Assembly (NCBI GenBank): GCA_041741155.1
Contig: JBGSKO010000104.1
Location: forward strand, 1-64,000
Direction: 5' to 3'
Source of the DNA: M3007 sp041741155
GTDB lineage: Bacteria > Bacteroidota > Bacteroidia > Chitinophagales > Saprospiraceae
Length of the DNA stretch: 64,000 nucleotides
This document shows, one piece after another, positions 36,484-44,811 of this stretch. A program made the position numbers and the translations under genes. How positions within the stretch are numbered: the stretch's first letter is position 1; every line of letters begins with the position of its first letter. Below the pieces are notes generated by a model. The model was given only the letters and a program-made list of their open reading frames with translations. It was not told the origin of the DNA and ran no database searches.

Positions 36484-37497
36484 ATGAACATAAAAAAATA
36501 CGTCGTTTCTCCGGGTAGTCTGAAAAACCTCAAACTGCTCGACGACACGCTCCCCTCCCCTGCTCCGGGCGAGGTGCAGGTATCGGTAAAAGCCGTTGGA
36601 CTAAACTTTGCCGATGTGTTTGCGATCTGGGGGCTGTACAAAGCCGCTCCCAAAGAAGCGTTCACACCCGGGCTGGAGTACGCCGGCGTAGTCGAACAAG
36701 TGGGCGCGGGCGTGACCCGGTATAGCCCCGGCGACCGGGTCATGGGCATCACCCGTTTCGGGGGCTACACAACCGGAATCAATATTCATGAAAATTATGT
36801 GGTCCCGATTCCGGCCGACTGGAGTTTTGCCACCGGAGCGGCGTACCTGGTGCAATCGCTTACGGCCTACTACGGATTATTCAACCTCGGCGCGCTGGAG
36901 CAGGGCCAAAACATACTGATCCACAGCATTGCCGGCGGCGTAGGCTTGCAGGGATTGAAAATTGCCAAGGCGACCGGCTGCTTCGTTGTGGGCACCGTCG
37001 GCGACGCAGCCAAAGTAGAACTGGCCCGCGCCAACGGCTGCGACCGCGTACTGGTACGCGGAAAAAATTTCGAACAGGAACTCCGCGATGCACTCGGCGA
37101 CCGCCCCCTGCATCTTGTGTTCGACACCGTGGGCGGGCGTTATTTCTCCATCCCGTGGCGCATGCTGGCGCCCATGGGCCGCATGATCGTGGTGGGTTCC
37201 TCGCGCTACGCCACCGTGGGCAACCGCCCCAACCTGCTGCACATGCTGCGCCATTTCCTGACCCGCCCGAAGATTGACCCGCAGATGTTACCGGAGCAAA
37301 ACCGCGGCCTCTTCGGTTTCAACCTGATTTACCTGTACGAACGTATTGACCTGATGCCGCCTATGCTGCGGCACCTCGAAACCATGCACCTCGCGCCGCC
37401 ACACGTCGGCCATGTTTTCCCGTTTGGAAATATGCGCGAAGCCATGCTGCTGTTTCAGAGTGGAAAAACGAAGGGGAAAGTGGTGCTGGAAGTGTAG
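36484..37497 (+). CDS. Zinc-independent MDR alcohol dehydrogenase/quinone reductase-like enzyme
   Basis: This 337-residue member of the medium-chain dehydrogenase/reductase superfamily is of the quinone oxidoreductase type. The N-terminal GroES-like fold has LNFADVFAIWGLYKAAP and GLEYAGVVEQVGAGVTRYSPGDRVMG. The NADPH-binding Rossmann motif SIAGGVGLQGLKIAK lies near 148. The cysteine and histidine ligands of zinc enzymes are absent. The ATG at 36,484 is chosen over one 17 bp upstream out of preference for the usual N-terminus. The last codons and TAG stop are inside a palindromic repeat. Confidence 0.85.
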   Translation: MNIKKYVVSPGSLKNLKLLDDTLPSPAPGEVQVSVKAVGLNFADVFAIWGLYKAAPKEAFTPGLEYAGVVEQVGAGVTRYSPGDRVMGITRFGGYTTGINIHENYVVPIPADWSFATGAAYLVQSLTAYYGLFNLGALEQGQNILIHSIAGGVGLQGLKIAKATGCFVVGTVGDAAKVELARANGCDRVLVRGKNFEQELRDALGDRPLHLVFDTVGGRYFSIPWRMLAPMGRMIVVGSSRYATVGNRPNLLHMLRHFLTRPKIDPQMLPEQNRGLFGFNLIYLYERIDLMPPMLRHLETMHLAPPHVGHVFPFGNMREAMLLFQSGKTKGKVVLEV

Positions 37498-37551
37498 CGG
37501 CGGGTTTTAACCCGCCGATGAAAGTGTAGCGGCGGGTTTTAACCCGCCGAT
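37491..37551. repeat. Two tandem copies of a 29-nt palindromic repeat
   Basis: Copies at 37,491-37,519 and 37,523-37,551 each contain CGGCGGGTTTTAACCCGCCG, a perfect 10+10 nt palindrome. The first copy includes the stop codon (37,495-37,497) of the dehydrogenase gene. Palindromes of this type are common short interspersed elements; here they probably also act as terminators. Confidence 0.9.
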
Positions 37552-37648
37552 TTTTGCAAAGGGCGAGGGGGCGACAAAAGACTCGTACAGGGCGCCGTTG
37601 TTTTGAATACAGGCCATAGAAAATGTCCAGTAGTGCGGGACAAAAGTT

Positions 37649-37684
37649 ACGAGCCGTTGCTGGAAATAACCAACAACGGCTCGT
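37649..37684 (-). terminator. Hairpin downstream of the AT-rich minus-strand gene
   Basis: ACGAGCCGTTG (37,649-37,659) pairs with CAACGGCTCGT (37,674-37,684), an 11-bp perfect stem with a 14-nt loop. On the minus strand it follows the stop at 37,705 by about 20 bp and is followed by AACTTTTGT. Confidence 0.65.
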
Positions 37685-37704
37685 GTTATACGAAATAGAT
37701 TGGA

Positions 37705-38253
37705 CTACTTTTTCACAGCGAATAGAGATTTTAGATTCTCCATGCCTATTTTCCTCGCTTCGTAGGAAGGATTATCTTTTTTCATAACATTGAACAAACT
37801 TGTGGCATTTTTATAACCGACTGCGGCAACTTGACTGATTTTAGATGGCTCCCAGTAACCCTGCAATCTGACCAAACATGGATATAGCAGTTCCGGGCTG
37901 CAATTTTTGAGACCCGCCATTTCTTCGGTGTAATAACCGATCTTCTGTGTTGCCTCCTCGCTGCTATCCTCCAGAATCATATAGACTTTAACCAAACAAG
38001 AAATGGTCGCAAATTTGAAATTGAAAAAGTACGGATTGTCTGAGTGTTTTTCAAAGTTGCTCTGGTAAAAAGCGTCAAGGTCTTTCCATGTCCTTCCTGA
38101 AGTGTGTAAGAAAAAATCATTTAGCCCGCTATCTGAAACAATATCAATAAATTCGGACGGAATGGCTGATGATTGGGTAGGTTCATTTTGTGCTACGGCT
38201 TGTAAAAGTAAAGAAGCCCAAAAAACAAAACTGAACAATAGTCCTTTTCGCAT
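37705..38253 (-). CDS. Exported protein of unknown function, AT-rich
   Basis: This 182-residue protein has a signal peptide (MRKGLLFSFVFWASLLLQAVAQ) and a largely helical mature part resembling TPR-like arrays (LDAFYQSNFEKHSDNPYFFNFKF, ATQKIGYYTEEMAG). I do not recognise the family. The base composition is clearly more AT-rich than its neighbours on both sides, suggesting recent transfer, and it is read against them. The ATG at 38,253 begins the signal peptide. Confidence 0.7.
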   Translation of the reverse strand: MRKGLLFSFVFWASLLLQAVAQNEPTQSSAIPSEFIDIVSDSGLNDFFLHTSGRTWKDLDAFYQSNFEKHSDNPYFFNFKFATISCLVKVYMILEDSSEEATQKIGYYTEEMAGLKNCSPELLYPCLVRLQGYWEPSKISQVAAVGYKNATSLFNVMKKDNPSYEARKIGMENLKSLFAVKK

Positions 38254-38325
38254 AGTGTGTTTTTTTAGTTTGGAAGTGAAGTACTCAATTTCTTTGTTTT
38301 TACAAATGTAGTTTAATATCAAGCA

Positions 38326-39318
38326 GTGCCAAATCGTATTTTTAAAAATAGATTCAATGATAGTAGGCTAACGTTGCTTACGTTAGTCGCAGTCGTCCTG
38401 CTCTGCACAGACTGTAAACGTACCCCGTCGGCACCGCAAACCAAACCGCCGGAGCCTGAGGATTCTACTTCTGCTGAGGCAAATACGTCTGTCGTGCGCC
38501 GCCCGCTTTTCGAATATACCGTGCCCCGCGAAGTGCGCATCCGGAACTATTTCCGGTTTCTCGACAGCCTCGTGCTGCGCTACGACAGCCTGGTGCCGTA
38601 CCAACTGACTGAACACTTGCTCGTGCGCGCCAATCCGTGGCTCATTGATACGTTAGCCGGCACCGACTACTACCACCGCCTGGAGCGCGGCGAGTTTGTG
38701 TACGACCAGCGGAAATTAGTCGTCCTGCGGCCCGGCGACACGCTGCGCATACCGGACACGCTGACCGCACGGGAAATTCAACGGCAGCTGGATAGCACCT
38801 GGCTCGACCTCAATATCCCGGAGTTTAAGCTCCGTATCGTAGAGGGGTCTGACACGCTCCACACCATACTCGTGCGCGTCGGGAAAAATCAAAAACGGTA
38901 TCAGAAACTCCTGGACCGGAGAGAAGACCTGCGCACCCGCCCCGGTACGGGTACGATTATCCGAATCAACCGCGCGCCAACGTTGTTCATGGATCCGCAT
39001 ACCGGAAAACGGCTCAAAGACACCAAACGCGACGACCGCCAAAAAACCCTTATGCCCATGATTCCGTGGATTGAGCCGGCGATCAATGGCCGGCGTCTGG
39101 GGCAGTTGATTCACCCGACAACAAATCCCTCGACGCTGGGCAGGGCCGCTTCAAACGGCTGCATCGGTTGCCGCGAAGCGGACGCCTGGCGGCTGTACTA
39201 CCACGCGCCGCTGGGTACGCGTATGGTTATCCGCTATGACCTGAATGTACCCCTGCCCGATGGCGACACGCTGCGGTTGCAGGATATTTACGGCTGGGAA
39301 AAGGGTATAAAGTTTTGA
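38326..39318 (+). CDS. L,D-transpeptidase-like protein
   Basis: This 330-residue protein starts at GTG and has an N-terminal hydrophobic stretch followed by CTDCKR, a possible lipoprotein or export signal. The C-terminal part (about 155-310) resembles a YkuD L,D-transpeptidase: an IHP motif, then 17 residues on SNGCIGC with Cys279 as expected nucleophile. The family signature SHGCIRM is altered here: His to Asn and Arg to Gly. Either the enzyme has a variant active site or it has lost activity. Such enzymes make 3-3 crosslinks in peptidoglycan or attach proteins to it. The downstream gene begins 8 bp after the stop. Confidence 0.75.
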   Translation: MPNRIFKNRFNDSRLTLLTLVAVVLLCTDCKRTPSAPQTKPPEPEDSTSAEANTSVVRRPLFEYTVPREVRIRNYFRFLDSLVLRYDSLVPYQLTEHLLVRANPWLIDTLAGTDYYHRLERGEFVYDQRKLVVLRPGDTLRIPDTLTAREIQRQLDSTWLDLNIPEFKLRIVEGSDTLHTILVRVGKNQKRYQKLLDRREDLRTRPGTGTIIRINRAPTLFMDPHTGKRLKDTKRDDRQKTLMPMIPWIEPAINGRRLGQLIHPTTNPSTLGRAASNGCIGCREADAWRLYYHAPLGTRMVIRYDLNVPLPDGDTLRLQDIYGWEKGIKF

Positions 39319-39326
39319 GTCAAACT

Positions 39327-40163
39327 ATGGAAAATAACGCTTGGGTTACCAAAGCCTCCGGCGAGCAGGTTGTTTTTGCTCCGGAGAAACTATTGCACTC
39401 GCTGCGCCGGGCCGGCGCCGGGCGAGAACGGGCGGAAGCCATTGTGCGGGAAGTGACCGAGCAACTGCATGCCGGCATGACGACGAAACAAATCTACCGC
39501 ATGGCACACAAAATGCTGCGCAAAGAAGCCCCGCATACGGCCGCCCGATATTCCTTGAAACAAGCCCTGCTGGAACTCGGCCCGTCGGGCTACCCGTTCG
39601 AGGTGTTCATCGCCCGGCTACTGGAAGCAGAGGGTATGCGCGTACAGATCGGACAAATTCGGGAGGGCAAGTGTGTGACCCACGAGGTAGATGTTTTGGG
39701 CGAAGCCGACCAACGGATATTGGTCGGGGAATGTAAATTCCACAACCGCCAGGGCCTGGTTTCCGACGTGAAGGTGCCGCTGTACATCCATTCGCGCTTT
39801 CGCGACCTGAGTGCGGGTTTCCTGAGCGCCCCGGAGTGGGCAGGCAGAAAGCCGGAATCCTGGGTGTTTACCAATACCCGTTTCACCGGCGATGCCCTGC
39901 AATACGGACGCTGCTCCGGTATGCACCTCATCGGTTGGGATACGCCGTTCGACTACGGCCTGCGCGACTGGGTGGACCGCACCGGTCTGCACCCGCTCAC
40001 CTGCCTGACGTCGCTGACGCGGCATGAAAAAAACAAACTACTGGACCAGCGCGTGGTGCTGGCCCGGGAGCTCTTGCAGGAACCCGTAAAACTGGATATT
40101 GCAGATATCACACCAGGTCGGGTGCGGGGGATATTGAAGGAGGCGGAGGGCTTGTGCGGGTAA
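39327..40163 (+). CDS. ATP-cone domain fused to an Mrr-like PD-(D/E)xK nuclease
   Basis: This 278-residue protein has an ATP-cone (about 7-88: WVTKASGEQVVFAPEKLLHSLRRAG... typical of ribonucleotide reductase and NrdR regulators) and a restriction-endonuclease-like domain (about 90-200). The latter has the catalytic set Glu120-Val-Asp122 in HEVDVLG and Glu135-Cys-Lys137 in GECKFHN, the PD-(D/E)xK arrangement of Mrr and archaeal Holliday junction-type nucleases. The C-terminus (about 225-278) is helical. The combination implies a DNA nuclease that senses ATP/dATP levels; the role is unknown. The ATG at 39,327 is used since an upstream TTG overlaps the transpeptidase gene. Confidence 0.85.
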   Translation: MENNAWVTKASGEQVVFAPEKLLHSLRRAGAGRERAEAIVREVTEQLHAGMTTKQIYRMAHKMLRKEAPHTAARYSLKQALLELGPSGYPFEVFIARLLEAEGMRVQIGQIREGKCVTHEVDVLGEADQRILVGECKFHNRQGLVSDVKVPLYIHSRFRDLSAGFLSAPEWAGRKPESWVFTNTRFTGDALQYGRCSGMHLIGWDTPFDYGLRDWVDRTGLHPLTCLTSLTRHEKNKLLDQRVVLARELLQEPVKLDIADITPGRVRGILKEAEGLCG

Positions 40164-40185
40164 TTTCAGGCGTCAGAATTACGCA

Positions 40186-40488
40186 TCAAACACGTTTTTC
40201 CCAAGCTCGTTGGTGTCGCGCCTGATGAACAACTGCGAGTATGACTGCCTGGTTTTCAGTTTCCTCAACGATGAAAAATACTTTGTAGGGAAATCGCCTC
40301 ATCAATGCCAGGCGTACTGTTTTGTAAACAATTGGGAAACTGAGGGGAAGCAATGCTATTTGGTCTGTCACCTCACGAAGATCGTCCAGAAAATCCAGGT
40401 CAAGGTCTTCGATTTGTTCTGCATACCAGGCGCATACGTCGGACAAGTCCGTATCGGCATCTGGAGTTGTGACAACTGCGTAACTCAT
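40186..40488 (-). CDS. ParE/RelE-type toxin
   Basis: This 100-residue protein of the ParE/RelE toxin fold starts MSYAVVTTPDADTDLSDVCAWYAEQ, and has the core strand pattern RRFPYKVFFIVEE and AVILAVVHQAR with an ending rich in Arg and basic residues. It would act on gyrase (ParE) or ribosome-bound mRNA (RelE); which cannot be told. Its start overlaps the stop of the upstream antitoxin gene by 4 bp (40,485-40,488), the usual translational coupling of toxin-antitoxin pairs. Confidence 0.8.
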   Translation of the reverse strand: MSYAVVTTPDADTDLSDVCAWYAEQIEDLDLDFLDDLREVTDQIALLPLSFPIVYKTVRLALMRRFPYKVFFIVEETENQAVILAVVHQARHQRAWEKRV

Positions 40489-40739
40489 CTGGAGCGATTG
40501 GCAAGTTTCTGCAATGTAGATTCGATCGAAATGGTCTGCCCGGGATTGGCGCGATAACGCGCCAGTCGTTTTTCCAGCAACGTTACTTCTTCACTACTCA
40601 ACGCTGCATCATCCTGTAAAAAATCTTCAAGCCGGGTGATGATATCCGGATCGGATATGCGGGCAATGACTTCTATCAAATTCAATTTTCGTGCCTCCAG
40701 ATTTGGAGAAGCCTTGGGCATCGCTTGAGTTGCTTCCAT
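40485..40739 (-). CDS. Antitoxin of the ParE/RelE-type pair
   Basis: This 84-residue small acidic-helical protein has the segment LNLIEVIARISDPDIITRLEDFLQD and an ending with RYRANPGQTISIESTLQKLANRS. It resembles the small addiction-module antitoxins that precede ParE-type toxins in Bacteroidota; a DNA-binding motif is not obvious. It precedes the toxin gene with a 4-bp overlap. The start could also be at MPKASPN, seven codons on. Confidence 0.7.
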   Translation of the reverse strand: MEATQAMPKASPNLEARKLNLIEVIARISDPDIITRLEDFLQDDAALSSEEVTLLEKRLARYRANPGQTISIESTLQKLANRSR

Positions 40740-40807
40740 GTGTTCAAATTTTCAGCAAACTTACACGAAAATATCTGCAACCGTCTGAATTGTAGCCCTT
40801 ACTTCAA

Positions 40808-41575
40808 TCAAATATCCTTCTTCCTGAAAATCCGCACGGCTGCCCACAACGGCAATACAATCCACGCCAGCATGGCAAGCAGGGATATGCCTCCTCCCCA
40901 GAACGAGCCAAAAAAATGCTGGAACAACGCCCCGGTGTACCCCATAAGTGCAGCGGCATCCAGCTGGAGCAGCATGGCGATACGGGCCAGGTCAACGGGG
41001 TTCAGGAATGCCAGCCCAATGATCACTTTTTCCAGGGGGTAGTCGCTGAATGCAAACATGCCCATGAGCACCAGCCCGTCGTACAGAATGGTGCAAAAAA
41101 ACCACAGCAGCAACGCAATGCCGATACCCCGCGCCTTGTCGCGTGAAAGCACCGCAGACAAAAAAGCCATGGACACAAAAGCCAATGTGAGCAGCAACCC
41201 GCAGGCGACCAGCGTGGCGCCCCCCAACGTACCCTCGTAAAGCAATACCGGCACACCCACACCCACGCCAAATGCGATGCACAGCGAAGCCGCCATGCCG
41301 AGGTATTGACCCAGAAAAATATCGGAGCGCCGGAGCGGTTGCGCCAGCATCAACTCCATGAATTCGTAGGAATTATACAGGTGAATGGTCGCAAACACGA
41401 TGCTCACCAGTGGCAGCACAATCAAAATGATGTTCAACAGGCTCATCATGCCCTTGGTCGGATCACTCTCCAGGTTGAAAAAACTCATGGACACCAGTAG
41501 CAGAAACAGCAGGTACGCCAGCACAAACCGGTTGCGCAGGATGTCGTACACGACGTACTTGGCAATCTTCAGCAT
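40808..41575 (-). CDS. nosY: ABC transporter permease, NosY-like
   Basis: This 255-residue integral membrane protein has about six helices and is the permease partner of NosF in nitrous oxide reductase maturation. The start MLKIAKYVVYDILRNRFVLAY is the typical NosY N-terminus, preferred over in-frame starts at 41,620 and 41,692. Conserved pieces include MELMLAQPLRRSDIF and a helix with GALFQHFFG near the end. The final gene of the nos operon, it is separated from ric by about 200 bp. Confidence 0.85.
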   Translation of the reverse strand: MLKIAKYVVYDILRNRFVLAYLLFLLLVSMSFFNLESDPTKGMMSLLNIILIVLPLVSIVFATIHLYNSYEFMELMLAQPLRRSDIFLGQYLGMAASLCIAFGVGVGVPVLLYEGTLGGATLVACGLLLTLAFVSMAFLSAVLSRDKARGIGIALLLWFFCTILYDGLVLMGMFAFSDYPLEKVIIGLAFLNPVDLARIAMLLQLDAAALMGYTGALFQHFFGSFWGGGISLLAMLAWIVLPLWAAVRIFRKKDI

Positions 41576-41777
41576 GGGCAAATCAGCGATGCCCAACTTA
41601 TGGCTTTCGGTTTTTTCCATTAGACAAGGGTACGGTCTTTTTAGTGCCTGTTCCACGATATAGCGGGATAAATGGTGAATGGTTATAGTCAACGAAAAGC
41701 GGATTTGAACAAAACTCGTTTATACCAGATAGTGTGTCAGGCATCTCAACCCTCTCCACTTCTCAACCCCTCTCAAC
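41576..41777. repeat. ric-nosY gap with single-arm CTCAAC repeat
   Basis: The segment 41,742-41,777 holds four CTCAAC-type units in 9-nt register (41,742, 41,751, 41,760, 41,769), with CATCTCAAC and CCTCTCCAC. It abuts the TGA of ric at 41,780-41,778. No second arm is visible. The rest of the gap is unremarkable. Confidence 0.6.
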
Positions 41778-42509
41778 TCAATTCTGCTGTTCCAGCAGTT
41801 TTTCGAGCAATACGGCCTTCGGGAACAACACGTTGTTTTCCAAATGCACGTGCCAGCGCAGGTCGCTGTCTAATTCTTCCAGTTTGGAAAATGTCACGAT
41901 ATACGTTGCGCAAGCATCCGCCGGCGGCGTAAATCCGTTGGTCAGGTCGCGCAAATTTTCCAGCAGCGTACCGGCGTAGTCATGCTCGTTTTCCATGATA
42001 TGGATGGGGTTTTCCACCGACCCGAACGGCATTTGGGGTTGCCGGGTATGCTCGCGCCGGGCAACACACAGGGCTTTGATATAGGGAAACAGGATGTGTT
42101 CTTCCTTGTCTATATGCTCCAGCAAATCGCCGGCCAGCAGTTCGACCTGTTTCTCCACCACCTTCAGTTCCGGGTGGCGGGCGCCATGCACACCGGCTAT
42201 TTTCGCCGTGTATTCGCGGAGCAGCGGCAGTGCCTCCCGCAAATACTGGTGGTGGGTTTGCACAATATACTCCGCCAGGAAGTCGGGCGCCCATTTGTCC
42301 ACATTTTGGGAAGGCATTTCAGGCGCCTCAATGGCCTGGGCCAGTTCGCCGGACAAGGTTTCCCAAGCCAGTTCTTTTTCCTCGCAGGCCTTGGCCAGGG
42401 TGCGTTTTCCGCCGCAGCAAAAATCAATGCCGTGCCGGCTAAACACCTCGGCGGTGCGGTAATGGTGGGCGACCAACTCGCCTATGGTATGCTCTGGATA
42501 TATGATCAT
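41778..42509 (-). CDS. ric: Iron-sulfur cluster repair di-iron protein (RIC/YtfE/ScdA)
   Basis: This 243-residue hemerythrin-like protein restores iron-sulfur clusters damaged by nitric oxide or peroxide. The N-terminal domain has HGIDFCCGGKRTL with the CCGG pair (31-32) and the C-terminal domain holds the di-iron ligands: HHQYLREALP, EHIDKEEHILFPY, MENEHDYAG and HVHLENNVLFPKAV. It overlaps nosF by 4 bp, so it is translated with the nos genes. Its place between nosF and nosY suggests a job in protecting iron proteins from NO made upstream in denitrification. Confidence 0.92.
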   Translation of the reverse strand: MIIYPEHTIGELVAHHYRTAEVFSRHGIDFCCGGKRTLAKACEEKELAWETLSGELAQAIEAPEMPSQNVDKWAPDFLAEYIVQTHHQYLREALPLLREYTAKIAGVHGARHPELKVVEKQVELLAGDLLEHIDKEEHILFPYIKALCVARREHTRQPQMPFGSVENPIHIMENEHDYAGTLLENLRDLTNGFTPPADACATYIVTFSKLEELDSDLRWHVHLENNVLFPKAVLLEKLLEQQN

Positions 42510-43219
42510 CGTGTATTGGTTTGCATTATTTTAGCGATAGCCCGGCCGAGGCGTTCCTCGCCGGTTTCAGATTTAAGGGTATGAAGCGATTTGAAAAAAA
42601 CCAACCGCCCTTCTACGAGGTAAAGCACATCGGTGGCAAGCTCTTCGAGGTCGCTCATGATATGGGAGGTAATGAGAAAAAGTTTGTTCCCCTGTTTTTC
42701 GCGTTGCACTTTTTCCTTGAGGATTTCCGCCGACAAAGGGTCGAGGCCGGCAGTAGGTTCGTCGAGGATCATCACGGACGGGCTGAACAGGAAAGCCAGC
42801 GCAGCGCTTACTTTTTGGCGGGTACCGCCGGAGAGCGTGCGCATGCTTTTATGGTAAATATCGGGCAACTGGTAGGCATGAATCAGTTCCTCATCCAGTA
42901 CGGCCCCTTCGTCGCCACGGAGGTCGCGCATCATGTCGAACAATTGTCCCACCTGCATATTATCGGGGTAACGGCCAATCTGCGGCATGTAGCCGATGTG
43001 GCGACGGTACAGCGCGTCGGTGCCGATAATGCGGCCCTGAAAAGCAATATTGCCGCTTTCAGGCATCACCATGCCGAGAATACTCTTGATGAGCGTGGTT
43101 TTACCGGAGCCGTTGGGACCGATAATGGCTACGGCCTGGCCGCGCTCAAAACCAATATCAATGTTCTTCAGAACCTCGAGTTTGCCGAAGGTTTTACTGA
43201 CGTGCTGTATCTGCAACAT
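42506..43219 (-). CDS. nosF: ABC transporter ATPase, NosF
   Basis: This 237-residue ATP-binding cassette protein works with NosD and NosY in assembly of the copper-sulfide centre of NosZ. Walker A is GPNGSGKT (34-41), the signature LSGGTRQKVSAA is near 130, Walker B is VMILDEPTAGLD near 152, and the switch His is in LITSHIM. It overlaps ric downstream by 4 bp and nosD upstream by about 26 bp, showing a tightly packed operon. Confidence 0.93.
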   Translation of the reverse strand: MLQIQHVSKTFGKLEVLKNIDIGFERGQAVAIIGPNGSGKTTLIKSILGMVMPESGNIAFQGRIIGTDALYRRHIGYMPQIGRYPDNMQVGQLFDMMRDLRGDEGAVLDEELIHAYQLPDIYHKSMRTLSGGTRQKVSAALAFLFSPSVMILDEPTAGLDPLSAEILKEKVQREKQGNKLFLITSHIMSDLEELATDVLYLVEGRLVFFKSLHTLKSETGEERLGRAIAKIMQTNTR

Positions 43220-44438
43220 AAGGTTTCATTAAAGGTGAACGGTCGAGCAGGTTGTCGGGGGAAAGACTGGGAATCACTTTTTCGGCGCGGTCGAGCAGGA
43301 GTACGGTAAAACTGCGCCAAAACATCATGGCATACGGCATTTGGTCGGACACCATGGCAAACAGGCTGACGGGACGATACGGCACGTCGCCGATCCGGTT
43401 GCGATCGAGGTCGTAGCCTTCGTACTTGTCCCAGTAATTTTTTTCAAACGTATTGAGCACCAACTGGTTGTTGGTGGACACATCGAAGGTGTTGGCGAAA
43501 AAATTGTTGTTCCGAAACGTGTTGCCGTCGCAGCTGGCTTGCACTTTAATAGCCCAACCGTTTTGGCGAAATTCGTTGCGTTCCAGTACACTTCGGGTGC
43601 AGCCTTCCATAAAAATGGCGGCCGTGTTTTGCACAAAAACGTTGTCGGAAATATGGCTGCCCTGAATATCCTTCAGCAGAATGCCGTACGCTGCGCCGCC
43701 GGTATTTTCGGAAAAGGTGTTGTGGCGCATCGTGACATTGCGGGTGTACATGACCGCCACGCCGGCCCCGTTGCGAATGAACGTGTTGTGCTCGTAGGAG
43801 TCGTTGTGCGAAAACATAAAGTGCAGTCCGTAACGGACGTTGCCTTCGCTCCAGTTGCGGTTGATGTAGGAATTGGTGACGAACTCGAAATAGATCCCGT
43901 CGCGATGGCCCTGCACGCGGTTGTCGGAAATCGTGACACTGTCGCATTTCCAGGCATGGATGCCGTTGCCGGAGGTTTGTTCCACTTCGCCATGGGCGGT
44001 CAGGTGGTTGCCGGTGACCCAGCAACGTTTGCTGTTGGACAGGTAAATCCCGAAATAATTATCTTCCAGTATGTTGCCAAAAACATACACGTACCGGGCG
44101 TTGTACACTTTGATACCGGCCTGGTCTTCCAGCGACCCGGAGCCACAGCGCACCACCCGAAAACCGCTCACAGAAACGTAGTTGGAGCGGATGCTCAGGG
44201 GCAGGTTGCGGTGCTCGCCATCCAGGACGGGCCATCCTTCGCCGCGGAGCGTCAGGGGTTTGGTCACCAGGATATGTTCGCGGTATTCTCCCGCCCGCAC
44301 CAGTACGGTGTCGTAAGGCCGGGCCTTGTCCACGGCAGCCTGTACGCTCGCCAGTGCTGTACCGGGCGCCACCACCCAGGTGCGGGCGGGGAGCGCGTAG
44401 GCGGCGAGGAGAAAGAGGAAGGTGATGGTATGTTGCAT
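43194..44438 (-). CDS. nosD: Periplasmic copper-site assembly protein NosD
   Basis: This 414-residue exported protein has a signal peptide (about 1-19, ending LPART) and right-handed parallel beta-helix repeats with many Asn/Gly turns (NDSYEHNTFIRNGAG, HNTFSENTGGA). It delivers sulfur or copper during maturation of the CuZ centre, in the known NosDFY system. The C-terminus SPLMKPYVADTARQ overlaps the nosF start. Upstream, the CGATTNNNN array ends 4 bp before its ATG. Confidence 0.93.
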   Translation of the reverse strand: MQHTITFLFLLAAYALPARTWVVAPGTALASVQAAVDKARPYDTVLVRAGEYREHILVTKPLTLRGEGWPVLDGEHRNLPLSIRSNYVSVSGFRVVRCGSGSLEDQAGIKVYNARYVYVFGNILEDNYFGIYLSNSKRCWVTGNHLTAHGEVEQTSGNGIHAWKCDSVTISDNRVQGHRDGIYFEFVTNSYINRNWSEGNVRYGLHFMFSHNDSYEHNTFIRNGAGVAVMYTRNVTMRHNTFSENTGGAAYGILLKDIQGSHISDNVFVQNTAAIFMEGCTRSVLERNEFRQNGWAIKVQASCDGNTFRNNNFFANTFDVSTNNQLVLNTFEKNYWDKYEGYDLDRNRIGDVPYRPVSLFAMVSDQMPYAMMFWRSFTVLLLDRAEKVIPSLSPDNLLDRSPLMKPYVADTARQ

Positions 44439-44811
44439 GGTTTGATTGATTCGATTGTACCGATTGGACCGATTGGTTCGATTGAACCGATTGGTTCGAT
44501 TGGTTTGATTGGACCGATTGGTTCGATTGGACCGATTGATTCGATTGGTTCAATTGGGCCGATTGATTCGATTAGGCCGATTGATTCGATTAGGCCGATT
44601 GGTTCGATTAAGCCGATTGATTCGATTAAGCCGATTGATTCGATTGGACCGATTGATTCGATTTCGCCCTGTTGGTGTTTTCACCTACGGTATGCATACA
44701 ACTTTATGCGGGGCTACTTGGTGAAAACACCAACAGGGCGGAAATACCAAGCAGGCAGGAATCGAATCAATCGAATCAATCGGATCAATCGAACCAATCG
44801 GCCTAATCGAA
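44439..44811. other. 373-bp gene-free region inside the nos operon, filled by a repeat array
   Basis: No gene; the region consists of the CGATTNNNN array and a central hairpin described in the next entries. Because 9-nt units keep all reading frames open, it produces long ORFs with Ser-Ile-Asp-type peptides that are artefacts. Confidence 0.85.

Noticed and set aside
37620..37634. 15-nt word AAAATGTCCAGTAGT shared with 55,265-55,279 as possible insertion-sequence ends
   Set aside because: A shared 15-mer is expected by chance a few times in a window of this size, and no transposase or target duplication is visible.
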